This document shows, in pieces, positions 1-7,952 of a stretch of 8,217 nucleotides of DNA. Positions within the stretch are counted from its first letter, which is position 1. Every line of letters begins with the position of its first letter. Origin of the DNA: Hyphomicrobiales bacterium (GTDB taxonomy: Bacteria > Pseudomonadota > Alphaproteobacteria > Rhizobiales > Beijerinckiaceae); the NCBI GenBank assembly GCA_028290085.1, contig JAQGKN010000095.1, forward strand, positions 1-8,217, given 5' to 3'. The translations under genes and the position numbers were made by a program. The notes under the pieces are model-generated. The model saw only the letters and a list, made by a program, of their open reading frames with translations, did not search any database and was not told the DNA's origin.

Positions 1-299
1 CGCAGGCCGGCTTCGAGGTGACCCAGGGCGAGGACGGCGTCCACGGACTCGAGGTGCTCGCAGAAAACATGCCTGACGTCATCATCACGGACATCAACAT
101 GCCGCGCATGGATGGGTTTGGCTTCATGGAGGCCGTGCGCCGCGACGACCGCTATCGCAGCCTCCCGATCCTCGTTCTGACGACAGAAAGCGAGCCCGAC
201 AAGAAAGATCGCGCGCGCCGCGCTGGCGCCACGGGCTGGATCGTCAAGCCGTTCGATCCGATCAAACTGATCAACGCTGTTCGCCGCGTCGCTGCCTGA
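1..299 (+). CDS. cheY: CheY-like single-domain response regulator, 3' part
   Basis: This is the C-terminal part of a receiver-domain protein whose start lies left of the window; the frame is already open from base 3, and the GTG at 18 is an internal valine. The phosphoacceptor aspartate is in ITDINMPRMDG (codon 90-92). The conserved Thr region follows in LVLTTES and the conserved lysine in WIVKPFDP. It ends right after the last receiver helix, so there is no output domain, as in CheY. Family knowledge: CheA phosphorylates CheY, which then binds the flagellar switch protein FliM or acts as a phosphate sink. It lies 19 bases upstream of cheA on the same strand, so it is almost certainly in the same operon. 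Which of the two CheY proteins here drives the motor cannot be decided from sequence. Confidence 0.93.
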   Translation, partial: QAGFEVTQGEDGVHGLEVLAENMPDVIITDINMPRMDGFGFMEAVRRDDRYRSLPILVLTTESEPDKKDRARRAGATGWIVKPFDPIKLINAVRRVAA

Positions 300-318
300 A
301 AAACGGAAGGGGACAGCT

Positions 319-2460
319 GTGGATACTATGGCCGCCATCAAGCAGACGTTCTTCCAGGAATGTGAAGAGCAGCTGATCGAACTGGAAAGCGGGTTGCTCG
401 CCATCGAAGATGGAACGAGCGAACCCGACACCATCAATGCGGTTTTCCGGGCTGTCCACTCCATCAAGGGCGGCGCCGGCGCATTCGGGCTGGATCAACT
501 GGTACGCTTCTCGCACGCGTTCGAGACCGCTCTCGATCTGATGCGTTCGGAGCGGCTCGCGCCCAGCCGCAGCATCCTCAAGACGATGCTGATGGCCGCC
601 GACACTCTGGCGGATCTGGTGCGCACCACGCGCGAGGGGCAAGACGCCGACGAGGCGGAAATCAGCCGCATCGTTCACCAGCTCGAGTTGCTGGTCCAGG
701 GCGTCGATGGTGGCCAGAAGGCCGAAGTCGAAGAAGACACGTCCGACTATGCGCCCATCCAGATCTCGCTCGCCGATCTCATCGGCGGAGGCGACAGCGC
801 TGGCGCAAGCGTTTTCAACATTCAGCTGGAGCCCAAGCCCGGCTTTTACGCGCGGGCCAACGAGCCGCTGACGCTGCTGCGCGAACTTGCGCGTCTGGGC
901 GAGACCAAAGTTTCATGCGACGTCTCGCATGTTCCCTTGCTGAACGAACTCGATCCCGAGGGCGCCTATCTCAGCTGGGGCATCGAGATCGAGACCGAGT
1001 CGGATGAACCGACGCTGCGTGAAGTCTTCGAATTCGTCGAGTTCGACTGCAACATCACCATCGAACCGGTCGTCAACGAAGACGCCTTCGACAATGACGC
1101 CTTCGCCAAGCTCCTCTCGATGGCATCGGGGGCACCCGCACCGGCCGAATGCGAGACGGTCAGCGACGACAGCGCCATGGCAGCGGTCCTCGAGAGAATA
1201 GAAAGCGATTCCGGAAGCAAGAAAGCCGATGCGAACAAGGCCGCCGGCGGTGCGGGCGCGACGATCCGCGTCGATCTCGATCGCGTCGAGCGCCTGATCG
1301 ATCTCGTCGGCGAGCTCGTCATCAACCAGGCGATGCTGTCGCAAAGGGTCGTGGAAGCGCGCATCCCGCGCTCCTCGGCTCTTGCCATGGGTCTCGACGA
1401 TCTCGAGCAATTGTCGCGCGAGATCCAGGACAGCGTCATGGCGATCCGCGCGCAACCCGTGAAGCCGATCTTCCAGCGCATGTCGCGCGTCGTGCGCGAA
1501 GCCGCAGACATGACCGGCAAGACGGTGACCCTGCATTGTGAAGGCGAATCGACGGAAGTCGACAAGACGGTCATCGAACGTCTCACCGATCCGCTCACGC
1601 ATATGATCCGCAATGCCATTGACCATGGCATCGAGAAACCCGAAGTGCGTCTGGCCGCGGGCAAGCCGGAATCGGGCCACATCAAGCTCGCGGCCATGCA
1701 CCGTTCGGGGCGTGTCGTCATCGAAGTTTCGGACGATGGCGGCGGCATCAATCGGGAGCGCGTCAAATCGGCGGCGATCAGCAAGGGGCTGATCGATCCG
1801 GAGGCGCAGCTGACCGACGAGGAAATCGACAATCTGATTTTCCTGCCGGGCTTCTCGACCGCTGCCACTGTCACCGACATGTCGGGACGCGGCGTTGGCA
1901 TGGACGTCGTCAAGCGCTCGATCCAGGCGCTGGGCGGACGTATTTCCATCTCCTCGACCCCCGGACGCGGCTCCTCCTTCGTGATGAGCTTGCCCCTGAC
2001 ACTCGCCGTGCTCGACGGCATGATCGTGAGCGTCGCCGATGAGACGCTGATCGTTCCGCTGACGGCGATCGTGGAAACGCTGAAGCCCCGCGCGCAGGAC
2101 ATCCACGACATGGGCGGCGACTGCCGCGTCATTCGCATCCGCGACACGTTCACGCCGCTGATCGATATCGGGCACGTGCTCGGCTATCGCGACGAGCCTA
2201 CCGACCCGTCGAATTGCGTCGTGGTGCTGATCGACCTCGAGGGACATGCGCGCCGCGCGCTGCTCGTCGATACGATCCAGGGCCAGCGCCAGGTCGTGAT
2301 CAAGAGTCTCGAGGCGAATTATCGCCGCGTGGATGGAATTGCAGCTGCGACGATCCTGGGTGACGGCCGCGTCGCACTGATCCTGGACGTTGATGCCGTC
2401 GTCGAAAATGCCAGCGCCAAGGCGGCGGGCATGCCCGAAATGCTCGAATTTGCGGAGTGA
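319..2460 (+). CDS. cheA: Chemotaxis sensor histidine kinase CheA
   Basis: Full-length CheA of 713 residues, a cytoplasmic kinase that takes signals from receptor-CheW arrays and phosphorylates CheY and CheB. Domains in order: HPt/P1 at about 1-110 with the phosphorylated His47 in [13 protein letters not shown]; a P2-like response-regulator binding region at about 165-255; a charged Ala/Gly-rich linker at about 275-312; P3 dimerisation at about 315-380 ([10 protein letters not shown]); P4 ATPase with N-box [10 protein letters not shown] (428-437), G1 DDGGG (472-476) and G2 GRGVGMDV (523-530); and a CheW-like P5 at about 563-700. I chose the GTG at 319 because a purine-rich AAGG-GGA site at 307-312 sits six bases upstream. 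The alternative ATG at 328 has the site too far away. The stop abuts the cheW start region. No domain is missing or broken. Confidence 0.97.
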   Translation: MDTMAAIKQTFFQECEEQLIELESGLLAIEDGTSEPDTINAVFRAVHSIKGGAGAFGLDQLVRFSHAFETALDLMRSERLAPSRSILKTMLMAADTLADLVRTTREGQDADEAEISRIVHQLELLVQGVDGGQKAEVEEDTSDYAPIQISLADLIGGGDSAGASVFNIQLEPKPGFYARANEPLTLLRELARLGETKVSCDVSHVPLLNELDPEGAYLSWGIEIETESDEPTLREVFEFVEFDCNITIEPVVNEDAFDNDAFAKLLSMASGAPAPAECETVSDDSAMAAVLERIESDSGSKKADANKAAGGAGATIRVDLDRVERLIDLVGELVINQAMLSQRVVEARIPRSSALAMGLDDLEQLSREIQDSVMAIRAQPVKPIFQRMSRVVREAADMTGKTVTLHCEGESTEVDKTVIERLTDPLTHMIRNAIDHGIEKPEVRLAAGKPESGHIKLAAMHRSGRVVIEVSDDGGGINRERVKSAAISKGLIDPEAQLTDEEIDNLIFLPGFSTAATVTDMSGRGVGMDVVKRSIQALGGRISISSTPGRGSSFVMSLPLTLAVLDGMIVSVADETLIVPLTAIVETLKPRAQDIHDMGGDCRVIRIRDTFTPLIDIGHVLGYRDEPTDPSNCVVVLIDLEGHARRALLVDTIQGQRQVVIKSLEANYRRVDGIAAATILGDGRVALILDVDAVVENASAKAAGMPEMLEFAE

Positions 2461-2468
2461 CAAGCACC

Positions 2469-2930
2469 ATGAATCCCACATCTGAATCCTCTTCGAGCCG
2501 CGAACTCATCGTCTTCCGCATCGACAACCGCGAGTTCTGTGTCGACATCATGCAGGTGCGCGACATTCGCGGGTGGACACCGGCCACGCCGCTGCCCCAT
2601 TCGCCAGCCTACGTGCGCGGCGTCATCAACCTGCGCGGCGCGGTGCTTCCCGTCGTCGACATGGCAACGCGACTGGGCTTTCGCCCCTCGGAGCCCAGCG
2701 TGCGCCACGTCATCATGGTGACGCAGGTCGAGCAGCAGATTGTCGGCCTGCTGGTGGATGCAGTCTCGGATATTCTCACCGTCAACGAAGGCGACATCCA
2801 GCCGACGCCCGATCTCGCATCGGAACTGGCGAAGACCTTCATCCGCGGCGTTCTTGCCATCGACGGACGCATGATCAGCATGATCTCGCTGGACCATGTG
2901 CTTCCCGCACGCGAGGCGATTGCGGCATGA
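2469..2930 (+). CDS. cheW: Chemotaxis coupling protein CheW
   Basis: A 153-residue single CheW domain that bridges chemoreceptors and the P5 domain of CheA in the signalling array. Family features are [17 protein letters not shown] at the N-terminus, the receptor-contacting [14 protein letters not shown] (52-65), and the C-terminal [18 protein letters not shown] (125-142). There is no signal peptide or membrane segment. I prefer the ATG at 2469 because a GGAG (2454-2457) lies upstream, although its 11-base spacing is a little long. A GTG at 2457 overlaps the cheA stop and would add four residues but has no visible ribosome binding site. The stop overlaps the cheR ATG as ATGA, which suggests translational coupling. 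Confidence 0.95.
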   Translation: MNPTSESSSSRELIVFRIDNREFCVDIMQVRDIRGWTPATPLPHSPAYVRGVINLRGAVLPVVDMATRLGFRPSEPSVRHVIMVTQVEQQIVGLLVDAVSDILTVNEGDIQPTPDLASELAKTFIRGVLAIDGRMISMISLDHVLPAREAIAA

Positions 2931-3814
2931 GCCAGGCCCACTCGGCGCCCTCTTCCGGTCAGAATGCCCGATCTCTCGTCCCGGGCGAGTTCCTGCTGAC
3001 CTCTGAGGATTTTCGTACCATCGCACAGGCCATGCATTCGGATGCCGGCATTCACATGCCGGAGTCGAAGGCGACGCTCGTGTACTCACGCCTGGCGCGC
3101 CGGCTGCGAGCTCTCGGCCTTGAATCCTTCAGGGCCTATTGCGAGCTGATCCAGAGCAGCAATGGCGTGGACGAGCGTCAGAAGATGCTTGCGGCGCTGA
3201 CAACAAACGTCACGCGGTTCTTCCGCGAGCCGCATCATTTCCAGCACATGAAGACCAAGGTCCTGCCGGAACTTCTTGCACGCGCGGCGCGTGGCGAGAG
3301 CATCCGCATTTGGTCGGCTGGCTGCTCCAACGGGCAGGAAGCTTTTACCATCGCGCTCGTCATTCTCTCCATAATGCCGGATGCCGCGGCGCGCGATGTG
3401 CGCATTCTTGCCAGCGACATCGACCCCAATGTCGTCGAGGAGGGCCGCGTCGGGATCTATGACGAAACGGCCTTGACCGATGTGAGCCAGGATCTGCGCC
3501 GGCGCTTCTTCACCACGTCGCCGGGCGGCTACAGCGTGAATGCGGAAATGCGCAAGCTTGTCAGCTTCCGCGAACTGAACCTGTTCGCGAAATGGCCGAT
3601 GAAGCGGAAGTTCGACATCATTTTCTGTCGCAACGTCGCGATCTATTTCGACCACGAGCACCAGGCCGACCTCTGGAGCCGCTTTCAGTCGAGCCTGCTG
3701 CCGGGCGGGCACCTCTATATCGGCCATTCCGAACGCTTGTCGGGCAGCGCCTGCGCCAGCTTCGCGAATGATGGAATCACGACCTGGCGTCTCACGGGAG
3801 GTCGCGACGCATGA
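2927..3814 (+). CDS. cheR: Chemoreceptor glutamate methyltransferase CheR
   Basis: A 295-residue S-adenosylmethionine-dependent methyltransferase that methylates glutamates on chemoreceptors and drives adaptation against CheB. An N-terminal helical domain (about 22-95) carries basic [10 protein letters not shown] and leads into TNVTRFFRE (93-101). The SAM-binding motif I is [14 protein letters not shown] (130-143), with the acidic LASDID (161-166) next and the family signature [12 protein letters not shown] (231-242) after it. The C-terminal [13 protein letters not shown] is also typical. There is no TPR extension. The start is the ATG overlapping the cheW stop, with a weak GAGG (2913-2916). 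The frame stays open far upstream inside cheW, but that part is an out-of-frame reading of cheW. The motif I wording (SNGQEAF) differs slightly from the usual S-T/S-G-E/Q-E-P-Y. Confidence 0.96.
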   Translation: MSQAHSAPSSGQNARSLVPGEFLLTSEDFRTIAQAMHSDAGIHMPESKATLVYSRLARRLRALGLESFRAYCELIQSSNGVDERQKMLAALTTNVTRFFREPHHFQHMKTKVLPELLARAARGESIRIWSAGCSNGQEAFTIALVILSIMPDAAARDVRILASDIDPNVVEEGRVGIYDETALTDVSQDLRRRFFTTSPGGYSVNAEMRKLVSFRELNLFAKWPMKRKFDIIFCRNVAIYFDHEHQADLWSRFQSSLLPGGHLYIGHSERLSGSACASFANDGITTWRLTGGRDA

Positions 3815-4851
3815 GCAGCAAACGAACACGCGTTCTCATCGTCGACGATTCTGCCACGATGCAGCAGGTTTTGCGCGAGATCCTTTCGCGCGACCCGCAG
3901 ATCGAGGTTGTCGGCGAAGCCTTCGACCCGCATCAGGCACGCGCGGCCATCAAGGAACTCAATCCCGACGTCATCACGCTCGATGTCGAAATGCCCAACA
4001 TGAACGGGCTCGATTTTCTCGAGCGGCTCATGCGGCTGCGTCCGATGCCGGTGATCATGGTCTCCAGCCTGACCTCGCGTGGGGCGGAAACGACCATTCG
4101 CGCGCTCGAACTCGGCGCCTTCGATTGCGTGGCCAAACCACGCCTGAACGACCGCTCGGCAATCGACGATCTTCGCCGCAAGGTAAAGATGGCGGCCGGG
4201 AGCCTCGAGCGATATCGCCTGCCCGCGCCCGCAGCGCCGGCGCGCCGTGCGCCACTCGCCGGCAACCCGGGTGACGACCGCATCATCGCGGTCGGCGCAT
4301 CGACGGGCGGCGTCGAAGCGCTGATCTGCCTGCTCGGGTCATTCCCCGAGGATTGTCCGCCGACCGTGATCACGCAGCATATGCCTGCACTGTTCACCAA
4401 GCCGTTCGCGGCGCGTTTGGACCGCCTTTGCGCCCCGCGCGTGGCGGAGGCCCATCACGGCGCACCCATCGAACGCGGCTGCGTCTATGTGGCGCCGGGC
4501 GGCAAGGCCCATCTCACCGTTCGGGGCAAGCCAGGCGCGTTGCGCTGCCATCTCGTCGAGAGCGATACCGTCAATGGGCATCGCCCGTCGGTGGACGTGC
4601 TCTTCAATTCGGTCACCCAGTCCGTTGGGGGGCGCTCGGCCGGAATTATCCTCACTGGCATGGGGCGCGATGGCGCCTCGGGCCTTGATGGAATGCGCAA
4701 GGCCGGGGCGCTGACATTCGGACAATCCGAGGATACCTGCGTCGTTTACGGAATGCCCAAGGTCGCGTTCGAAATCGGTGCAGTCGCCAAACAGGTCCCG
4801 CTGCAGAACATGGCAGCCGAGCTATTCACCGCTCTCAGGGATACACGGTAA
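3811..4851 (+). CDS. cheB: Chemotaxis methylesterase/glutamine deamidase CheB
   Basis: A 346-residue response-regulator methylesterase. Its N-terminal receiver (about 5-125) has the acidic pair in VDDSAT, phosphoacceptor Asp58 in [12 protein letters not shown], Ser/Thr at VSSLTS and Lys109 in VAKPRL. A Pro/Ala-rich linker (about 137-150) leads to the esterase domain with the full catalytic triad: Ser164 in GASTGG, His190 in TQHMP, and Asp287 in GMGRDGA. These positions nearly match enterobacterial CheB. CheA phosphorylation activates it to remove receptor methyl groups, which resets signalling. The ATG overlaps the cheR stop (ATGA) and has a clear GGGAGGT site at 3796-3802 with eight-base spacing, so the pair of adaptation enzymes is probably translated together. 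Confidence 0.97.
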   Translation: MSSKRTRVLIVDDSATMQQVLREILSRDPQIEVVGEAFDPHQARAAIKELNPDVITLDVEMPNMNGLDFLERLMRLRPMPVIMVSSLTSRGAETTIRALELGAFDCVAKPRLNDRSAIDDLRRKVKMAAGSLERYRLPAPAAPARRAPLAGNPGDDRIIAVGASTGGVEALICLLGSFPEDCPPTVITQHMPALFTKPFAARLDRLCAPRVAEAHHGAPIERGCVYVAPGGKAHLTVRGKPGALRCHLVESDTVNGHRPSVDVLFNSVTQSVGGRSAGIILTGMGRDGASGLDGMRKAGALTFGQSEDTCVVYGMPKVAFEIGAVAKQVPLQNMAAELFTALRDTR

Positions 4852-4855
4852 GGAG
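4849..4855 (+). promoter_or_regulatory. Ribosome binding site of the second cheY
   Basis: TAAGGAG overlaps the cheB stop codon and sits seven bases before the ATG at 4863. This near-ideal site means the second CheY can be translated strongly and independently of cheB. Confidence 0.7.
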
Positions 4856-4862
4856 CCAACGC

Positions 4863-5252
4863 ATGTCCATACTAGACCAACTCAAGATCCTCATCGTGGA
4901 CGATACTTCGACGAGTCGTATGCTGATCCGCGACGGGCTGGAGCAGCTCGGCATCAAGAACATTGTTCATGCTGCCGACGGCGAACAGGCCCTCAAGATG
5001 ATGATGAGCACGCCGGCGCATCTGGTCATCTCCGATTTCAACATGCCCAAGCTCGATGGCCTTCAGCTCCTCCAGGCGATCCGCAGTTACAAGCCGACAG
5101 CCAACGTGCCGTTCATCATGCTCACCAGCAAGAGCGACACCTCGATCCTGGCCCGTGGCCGGGCACTCGGCCTGAACAATTACCTCTGCAAGCCAGTGGA
5201 TATGGTCACACTCAAGAAGGCCATCGAAGGCGTCGTCGGACGGTTGAGGTAA
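4863..5252 (+). CDS. cheY: CheY-like response regulator (second CheY of the operon)
   Basis: A complete 129-residue stand-alone receiver domain. Visible residues are the acidic pair Asp13-Asp14 in ILIVDDTSTSR, phosphoacceptor Asp58 in VISDFNMPKLDG, Thr88 in IMLTSKSD, and Lys110 in LCKPVD. No output domain is attached. It lies 11 bases after cheB, with a TAAGGAG site at 4849-4855 seven bases before the ATG. It is clearly divergent from the CheY at the left edge, so the two are not a recent duplication. Family knowledge: rhizobial operons with two CheY proteins often use one to bind the motor and the other as a phosphate sink. Which role this one plays is inference. It is the last intact chemotaxis gene before the terminator at 5727. 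Confidence 0.96.
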   Translation: MSILDQLKILIVDDTSTSRMLIRDGLEQLGIKNIVHAADGEQALKMMMSTPAHLVISDFNMPKLDGLQLLQAIRSYKPTANVPFIMLTSKSDTSILARGRALGLNNYLCKPVDMVTLKKAIEGVVGRLR

Positions 5253-5253
5253 C

Positions 5254-5290
5254 ATGACCATCCCCAAGGGCAGCGGACATATCATTCTTG
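5254..5290 (+). other. Possible 5' remnant of a gene lost at the end of the che operon
   Basis: An ATG lies two bases after the cheY stop, with a TGAGGT ribosome-binding-like sequence at 5245-5250. It opens a frame starting MTIPKGSGHIILEHG. This frame is one phase off from the flagellin-like reading frame that takes over at about 5288, after which the peptide becomes Arg/His-rich with no family resemblance. The simplest reading is that the first few codons of the original next operon gene were joined out of frame to a flagellin fragment. I do not recognise the peptide, and the ATG could also be chance. The exact join cannot be placed. Confidence 0.3.
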
Positions 5291-5707
5291 AACACGGCCC
5301 TGACGAAACTCTACGACGCCGCCGACCAGTCGGGCATTGTGGACAAGGACAGGACCGTGGGCGCCACGACCGCCAAGGTCAGCACGATGGATATCTCGGC
5401 CCTGACGGATTCCACAGCGGATCTCGCGACACTCGGCGACTACGTCAACATGGTCGACGCGGCTCTCACCGATGTCACCAGCGCGGCGAGCGATCTCGGC
5501 GCTGTGAAGACCCGCATCGGCTTGCAGACGACCTTCGTCGGCAATCTGATGGACGCCGTGACCAAGGGTGTCGGCACGCTCGTGGACGCCGACATGAACC
5601 AGGAATCGACGAAGCTGCAGGCTCTGCAGGTTCAGCAGCAGCTCGGCGTGCAGTCCCTCAGCATCGCCAACCAGAGCACCCAGCAGATCATGTCGCTCTT
5701 CAAGTAA
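5288..5707 (+). pseudogene. Flagellin C-terminal fragment (N-terminally truncated)
   Basis: The frame encodes about 139 residues that match only the C-terminal end of an alphaproteobacterial flagellin. The helix VDAALTDVTSAASDLGAVKT (56-75) is followed by LVDADMNQESTKLQALQ (98-114), QQQLGVQSLSIANQ (116-129), and a terminal MSLFK. These are the conserved D1/D0 elements. Intact flagellins are roughly twice this length or more and start with a conserved D0/D1 helix (NAAAMTALQ-like), which is absent. The only in-frame start is TTG at 5288 with a poor ribosome site, just after an in-frame TGA at 5255. No internal stop is present, so decay is recent or a short product is kept. A small functional protein is possible, but a truncated copy left by recombination is more likely. 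The terminator at 5727 probably belonged to the original flagellin gene. Confidence 0.72.
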
Positions 5708-5726
5708 GCTTTCGCTAGTTCCAGCT

Positions 5727-5763
5727 GAGCCGGGCCACGAAAGCGGCCCGGCTCTTTTCGTTT
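5727..5763 (+). terminator. Rho-independent terminator after the che operon
   Basis: A perfect 10-bp GC-rich stem (GAGCCGGGCC at 5727-5736 with GGCCCGGCTC at 5745-5754) encloses an 8-base loop. TTTT follows directly, then CG and TTT. It sits 20 bases past the flagellin fragment's stop and should end transcription of the whole plus-strand unit. Confidence 0.92.
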
Positions 5764-5846
5764 CAGGCCACACTGCTCAGGACGGGCGGAGCGGCTGCGG
5801 GACAAAGTGAGCTAACGCTTCTTTCAGTAGTTTCATGGCATTCTAA

Positions 5847-5867
5847 TCCTGCATTTTACATGCAGGA
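5847..5867. repeat. Perfect 7-bp inverted repeat, possible operator
   Basis: TCCTGCA (5847-5853) and TGCAGGA (5861-5867) are exact inverted copies separated by seven bases (TTTTACA). The 14-base centre-to-centre spacing suits a dimeric regulator less well than a 10-11 base turn, so a hairpin is also possible. A TCTAAT (5842-5847) that resembles a -10 box abuts it, but no good -35 is seen. Confidence 0.4.
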
Positions 5868-5879
5868 CCGTTTTGTATT

Positions 5880-5894
5880 GCAATTACAAATTGC
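5880..5894. repeat. Second AT-rich palindrome, possible operator
   Basis: GCAATT (5880-5885) and AATTGC (5889-5894) are exact inverted copies around ACA. An overlapping 8-bp palindrome ATTGCAAT (5877-5884) is flanked by TTGT and TACAA, making an extended near-symmetric site. It lies 13 bases from the inverted repeat at 5847-5867. The role is inferred only from symmetry and position upstream of the transporter gene. Confidence 0.35.
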
Positions 5895-6068
5895 TAGCTG
5901 ACGAAGTCAGGGGGGGCGCGTGCGGACAGACCCGGCGGCCGCCCGTTTCTGCGGCATATGAGAACGCACGTGCTGAAAGCCCGAGTCCATGTGGATAAGG
6001 CGTAAATCCAACTCGTGCCGCAAAGGAATTCGCCAACGGCCTTGGCGCCGGGCCGATCCGCAGTTATG

Positions 6069-6098
6069 TTGGCTCGTTGATTCTTACCTACCTATTTT
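6069..6098 (+). promoter_or_regulatory. Weak candidate promoter for the transporter gene
   Basis: TTGGCT (6069-6074) and TATTTT (6093-6098) are separated by 18 bases and give partial matches to a sigma-70-type -35/-10. Transcription would begin about 45 bases before the ATG at 6150. The match is modest and the area is T-rich, so this could be chance. Confidence 0.25.
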
Positions 6099-6149
6099 TT
6101 GCTCCTGTTGTGTTTCTTCATGTTTCTTGTGTTGTAGCTCGGATTTTTT

Positions 6150-7876
6150 ATGAATCGGCTTTTCACCGCGGCTTGCATTTCGCTGATAGTGATGGTTTTG
6201 GGTGCTGGTGTGCGCCCGGCTTTCGCTCAGGCCGTGCTTGCCGTCATACCCAGCCAGATCACGCCGCCGAGCCTGCGCCCCGAACCGCCGATCGTTCGAG
6301 GTGGCGTTTCAATTCCGCAAAGTGCCGGTGCAGAGGCGCCGGCGGGCTCCGAAAAGTTTTTCATCGTTCCCGGCGGTCTGATCGTCGAGGGAGAATTCAC
6401 AGAACTCGTCGAGATACGTGAACGACTCGCTGGCGACTATGCCGGGAAAAAGGTCTCTGTCGCAGAGATTTTTGCGCTGGCTGCGCGAATGGAGCAGGCT
6501 TATGTGCGCGCCGATACGTACTGGTTCGCGTCAGCGTCCCTCCGCAGAAGATCGTCGATGGCGATCCCGTAAGGCTCTTCGTTATCGATGGCTATGTCGA
6601 AGCCATCAACACGGATGCATTGCCCTCAGCCGTGCGGGACGTTGTGCGCGGACGCACGGAGGGATTGGTCGGTGTCCGGCGCCTCACCCTGGCGCGGCTC
6701 GAGCGACAGTTGCTGATCGCGGGGGACGTAGCGGGCCTCAGGCTGCGCAGCACATTGTCTGCTGGAAAGGCCCCGGGCGCGGTCAATCTTGTGCTCGATG
6801 GGTCGCATCAGCTGATTTCAGGAACGGCGAGCGTCGACAATCGTCTCAGCAGCAGCCTCAGTCGGCTGCAGTTCGGTACTTCCATCGCGATCAATAGCGC
6901 GCTGGGTCAAGGCGAGCAGATCTACGGCTCGCTCATCAGCAATCAGAATTTCGACCGCACATTTTCCGACGACCCACGCATGCGTGTCTTCGGTGTAGGC
7001 GTCGTCATGCCTCTGGGTCATGATGGCCTGACCGCAACGCCGGAATTTACGGATTCGCGAACACACGGGCGTGCCCAGACAGGCGCTGTCGACTCGCCCG
7101 GCCATCTGCAAAGGTGGTCGATGCGCGTGGCGTACCCGCTCATTCGCTCACGTACCGAAACGTTGTCGGTGAGCGGCTCAATCGAGCATCTCTCTCAGGT
7201 GAACGCAGCACCGCAGATCCACACCGAAATCAATCGCGACGAGTACACATCGATGCGTGGCAGCATCGATTGGGCTGGCGCGACGTGGTGGGGTGCCCCC
7301 CTGTTGATCAGCGTTTCTGGAGCACAAGGTCTCGGCGGACGCGACGGCGCTCATCTGGCGGTGCCGCTGTCACGGCAGGGATCGGGCCCTACCTTCAGCA
7401 AGGCCGGGTTCAACTTGCAGTACAGCCAGGGCCTGCCGATGGACGGATTGCACGCTGACTTTATGCTGTCTGGTCAGACGAGCTTCAATGCAGCTGTGTT
7501 CCGGTCCGAGCAATTTTCGCTAGACGGTACGAACCTTATCTCTGGACTGCCACCCGGCGCACTTAGCGTAGATCGGGGCCTCGCCGCGCGCGGAGAACTC
7601 GTCAAGGCGTACAGCTTTGCGATCGGGGGCGTGAGCAGAACGGCGTCTCCATATCTCTTCGCCGCAGCCGGTGCGGGCTCAGCGGAACGCCCAACATCCG
7701 TCGAGCGCGCGCACATCAGCGGTGTTTCGTTCGGCGCTGGTGTGCGTGGTGATTTTGCATTGGACAACGCGCGCAAAGGTCTTAGCTTGGGGCTCGAACT
7801 CGCCCGCCAGTATAGCGATGCGCCCGGTGTAGCGCGTTCAACTCGTTTGAGTTTTCTGGCCGCATCCCGGTTTTAA
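6150..7876 (+). pseudogene. TpsB-type outer-membrane transporter (ShlB/FhaC/HecB family), split by a frameshift
   Basis: Joining the frame at 6150 to the frame open to 7876 gives one 575-residue protein, normal for a two-partner-secretion transporter. These proteins sit in the outer membrane and export a large TpsA substrate from the periplasm. Residues 1-28 form a signal peptide ending AFA|QA. A Pro-rich linker follows (about 35-65), then a POTRA region (about 69-220: FFIVPGGLIVEGEF, VRVSVPPQKIVDGDPVR, LFVIDGYVEAIN) and a beta-barrel of alternating strands from about 225. The protein ends in Phe, as barrel proteins do. One base is missing near 6513, so the upstream frame stops at 6572 without a barrel. 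No other stop is seen, so this is a recent lesion or a sequence error. An in-frame TAG at 6135 excludes longer starts, and the ribosome site is weak. No TpsA gene is adjacent in the window. Confidence 0.85.
6510..6517 (+). other. Single-base deletion site in the transporter gene
   Basis: Frame 6150 reads AYVRA up to codon 6510-6512 and the other frame reads YVLVRVSVPPQ from 6515. Restoring one G at about 6513 gives AYVRAGYVLVRVSVPPQ, which is the expected POTRA wording for this family. There is no long homopolymer or slippery heptamer here, so programmed frameshifting is unlikely. Confidence 0.85.
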
Positions 7877-7944
7877 TCTGGACGGTCGCGATTCGTTTCA
7901 CTTGCGTATTCATTTGAAAACATCGCGCCTCATAGTGCGGTGCC

Positions 7945-7952
7945 AAAGGAGA
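7945..7952 (+). promoter_or_regulatory. Ribosome binding site of the IalB-family gene
   Basis: AAAGGAGA lies six bases before the ATG at 7959. It decides the start and is far stronger than anything in front of the transporter gene. No clear promoter is seen in the 82-base gap after the transporter stop. Confidence 0.75.

Larger units (their letters stand above)
5764..6149. other. Non-coding region between terminator and transporter gene
   Basis: About 390 bases without a gene that I can support on either strand. The stretch contains inverted repeats at 5847-5894, a run of seven G at 5910-5916, a small 6-bp-stem hairpin at 6031-6047 (CGCCAA/TTGGCG, no T tail), and a T-rich leader from about 6077 to the ATG at 6150. 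Base composition is clearly more AT-rich in patches than in the che genes. No tRNA or known riboswitch was recognised. Confidence 0.6.

Noticed and set aside
913..2481. Long minus-strand open frames opposite cheA, including one at 966-2153
   Set aside because: They mirror the codon bias of cheA, are rich in Arg/His/Asp or Ser/Arg without domains, and cheA itself is unambiguous.
2573..2926. Upstream extension of the cheR frame inside cheW
   Set aside because: The added peptide is Arg/His/Ala-rich out-of-frame cheW sequence. The ATG at 2927 gives a normal CheR length and overlaps the cheW stop.
5254..5718. A 154-codon plus-strand frame over the flagellin fragment
   Set aside because: Beyond the first 15-20 residues it is Arg/His/Gly-rich with no family features, and the flagellin frame overlaps it fully.
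5910..5916. Run of seven G considered as a phase-variation tract
   Set aside because: It lies in non-coding sequence with no promoter elements at suitable distances, and a single G7 in GC-rich DNA is not strong evidence.
6031..6047. Small hairpin CGCCAA/TTGGCG considered as a terminator
   Set aside because: It has only a 6-bp stem and no T run, and no transcript from the left is expected past the terminator at 5727.
6077..6421. Plus-strand frame starting with a hydrophobic stretch before the transporter
   Set aside because: The hydrophobic start comes from the T-rich leader. The rest is an out-of-phase reading of the transporter signal peptide and POTRA region.
6418..6897. Plus-strand frame spanning the frameshift
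   Set aside because: It does not match the transporter family on either side of the lesion and is Arg/Ser-rich, so it is the third, unused frame.
7902..7936. TTGCGT and CATAGT considered as a promoter for the IalB gene
   Set aside because: Their 23-base spacing is too long for a normal -35/-10 pair, and the alternative TTGAAA is too close.
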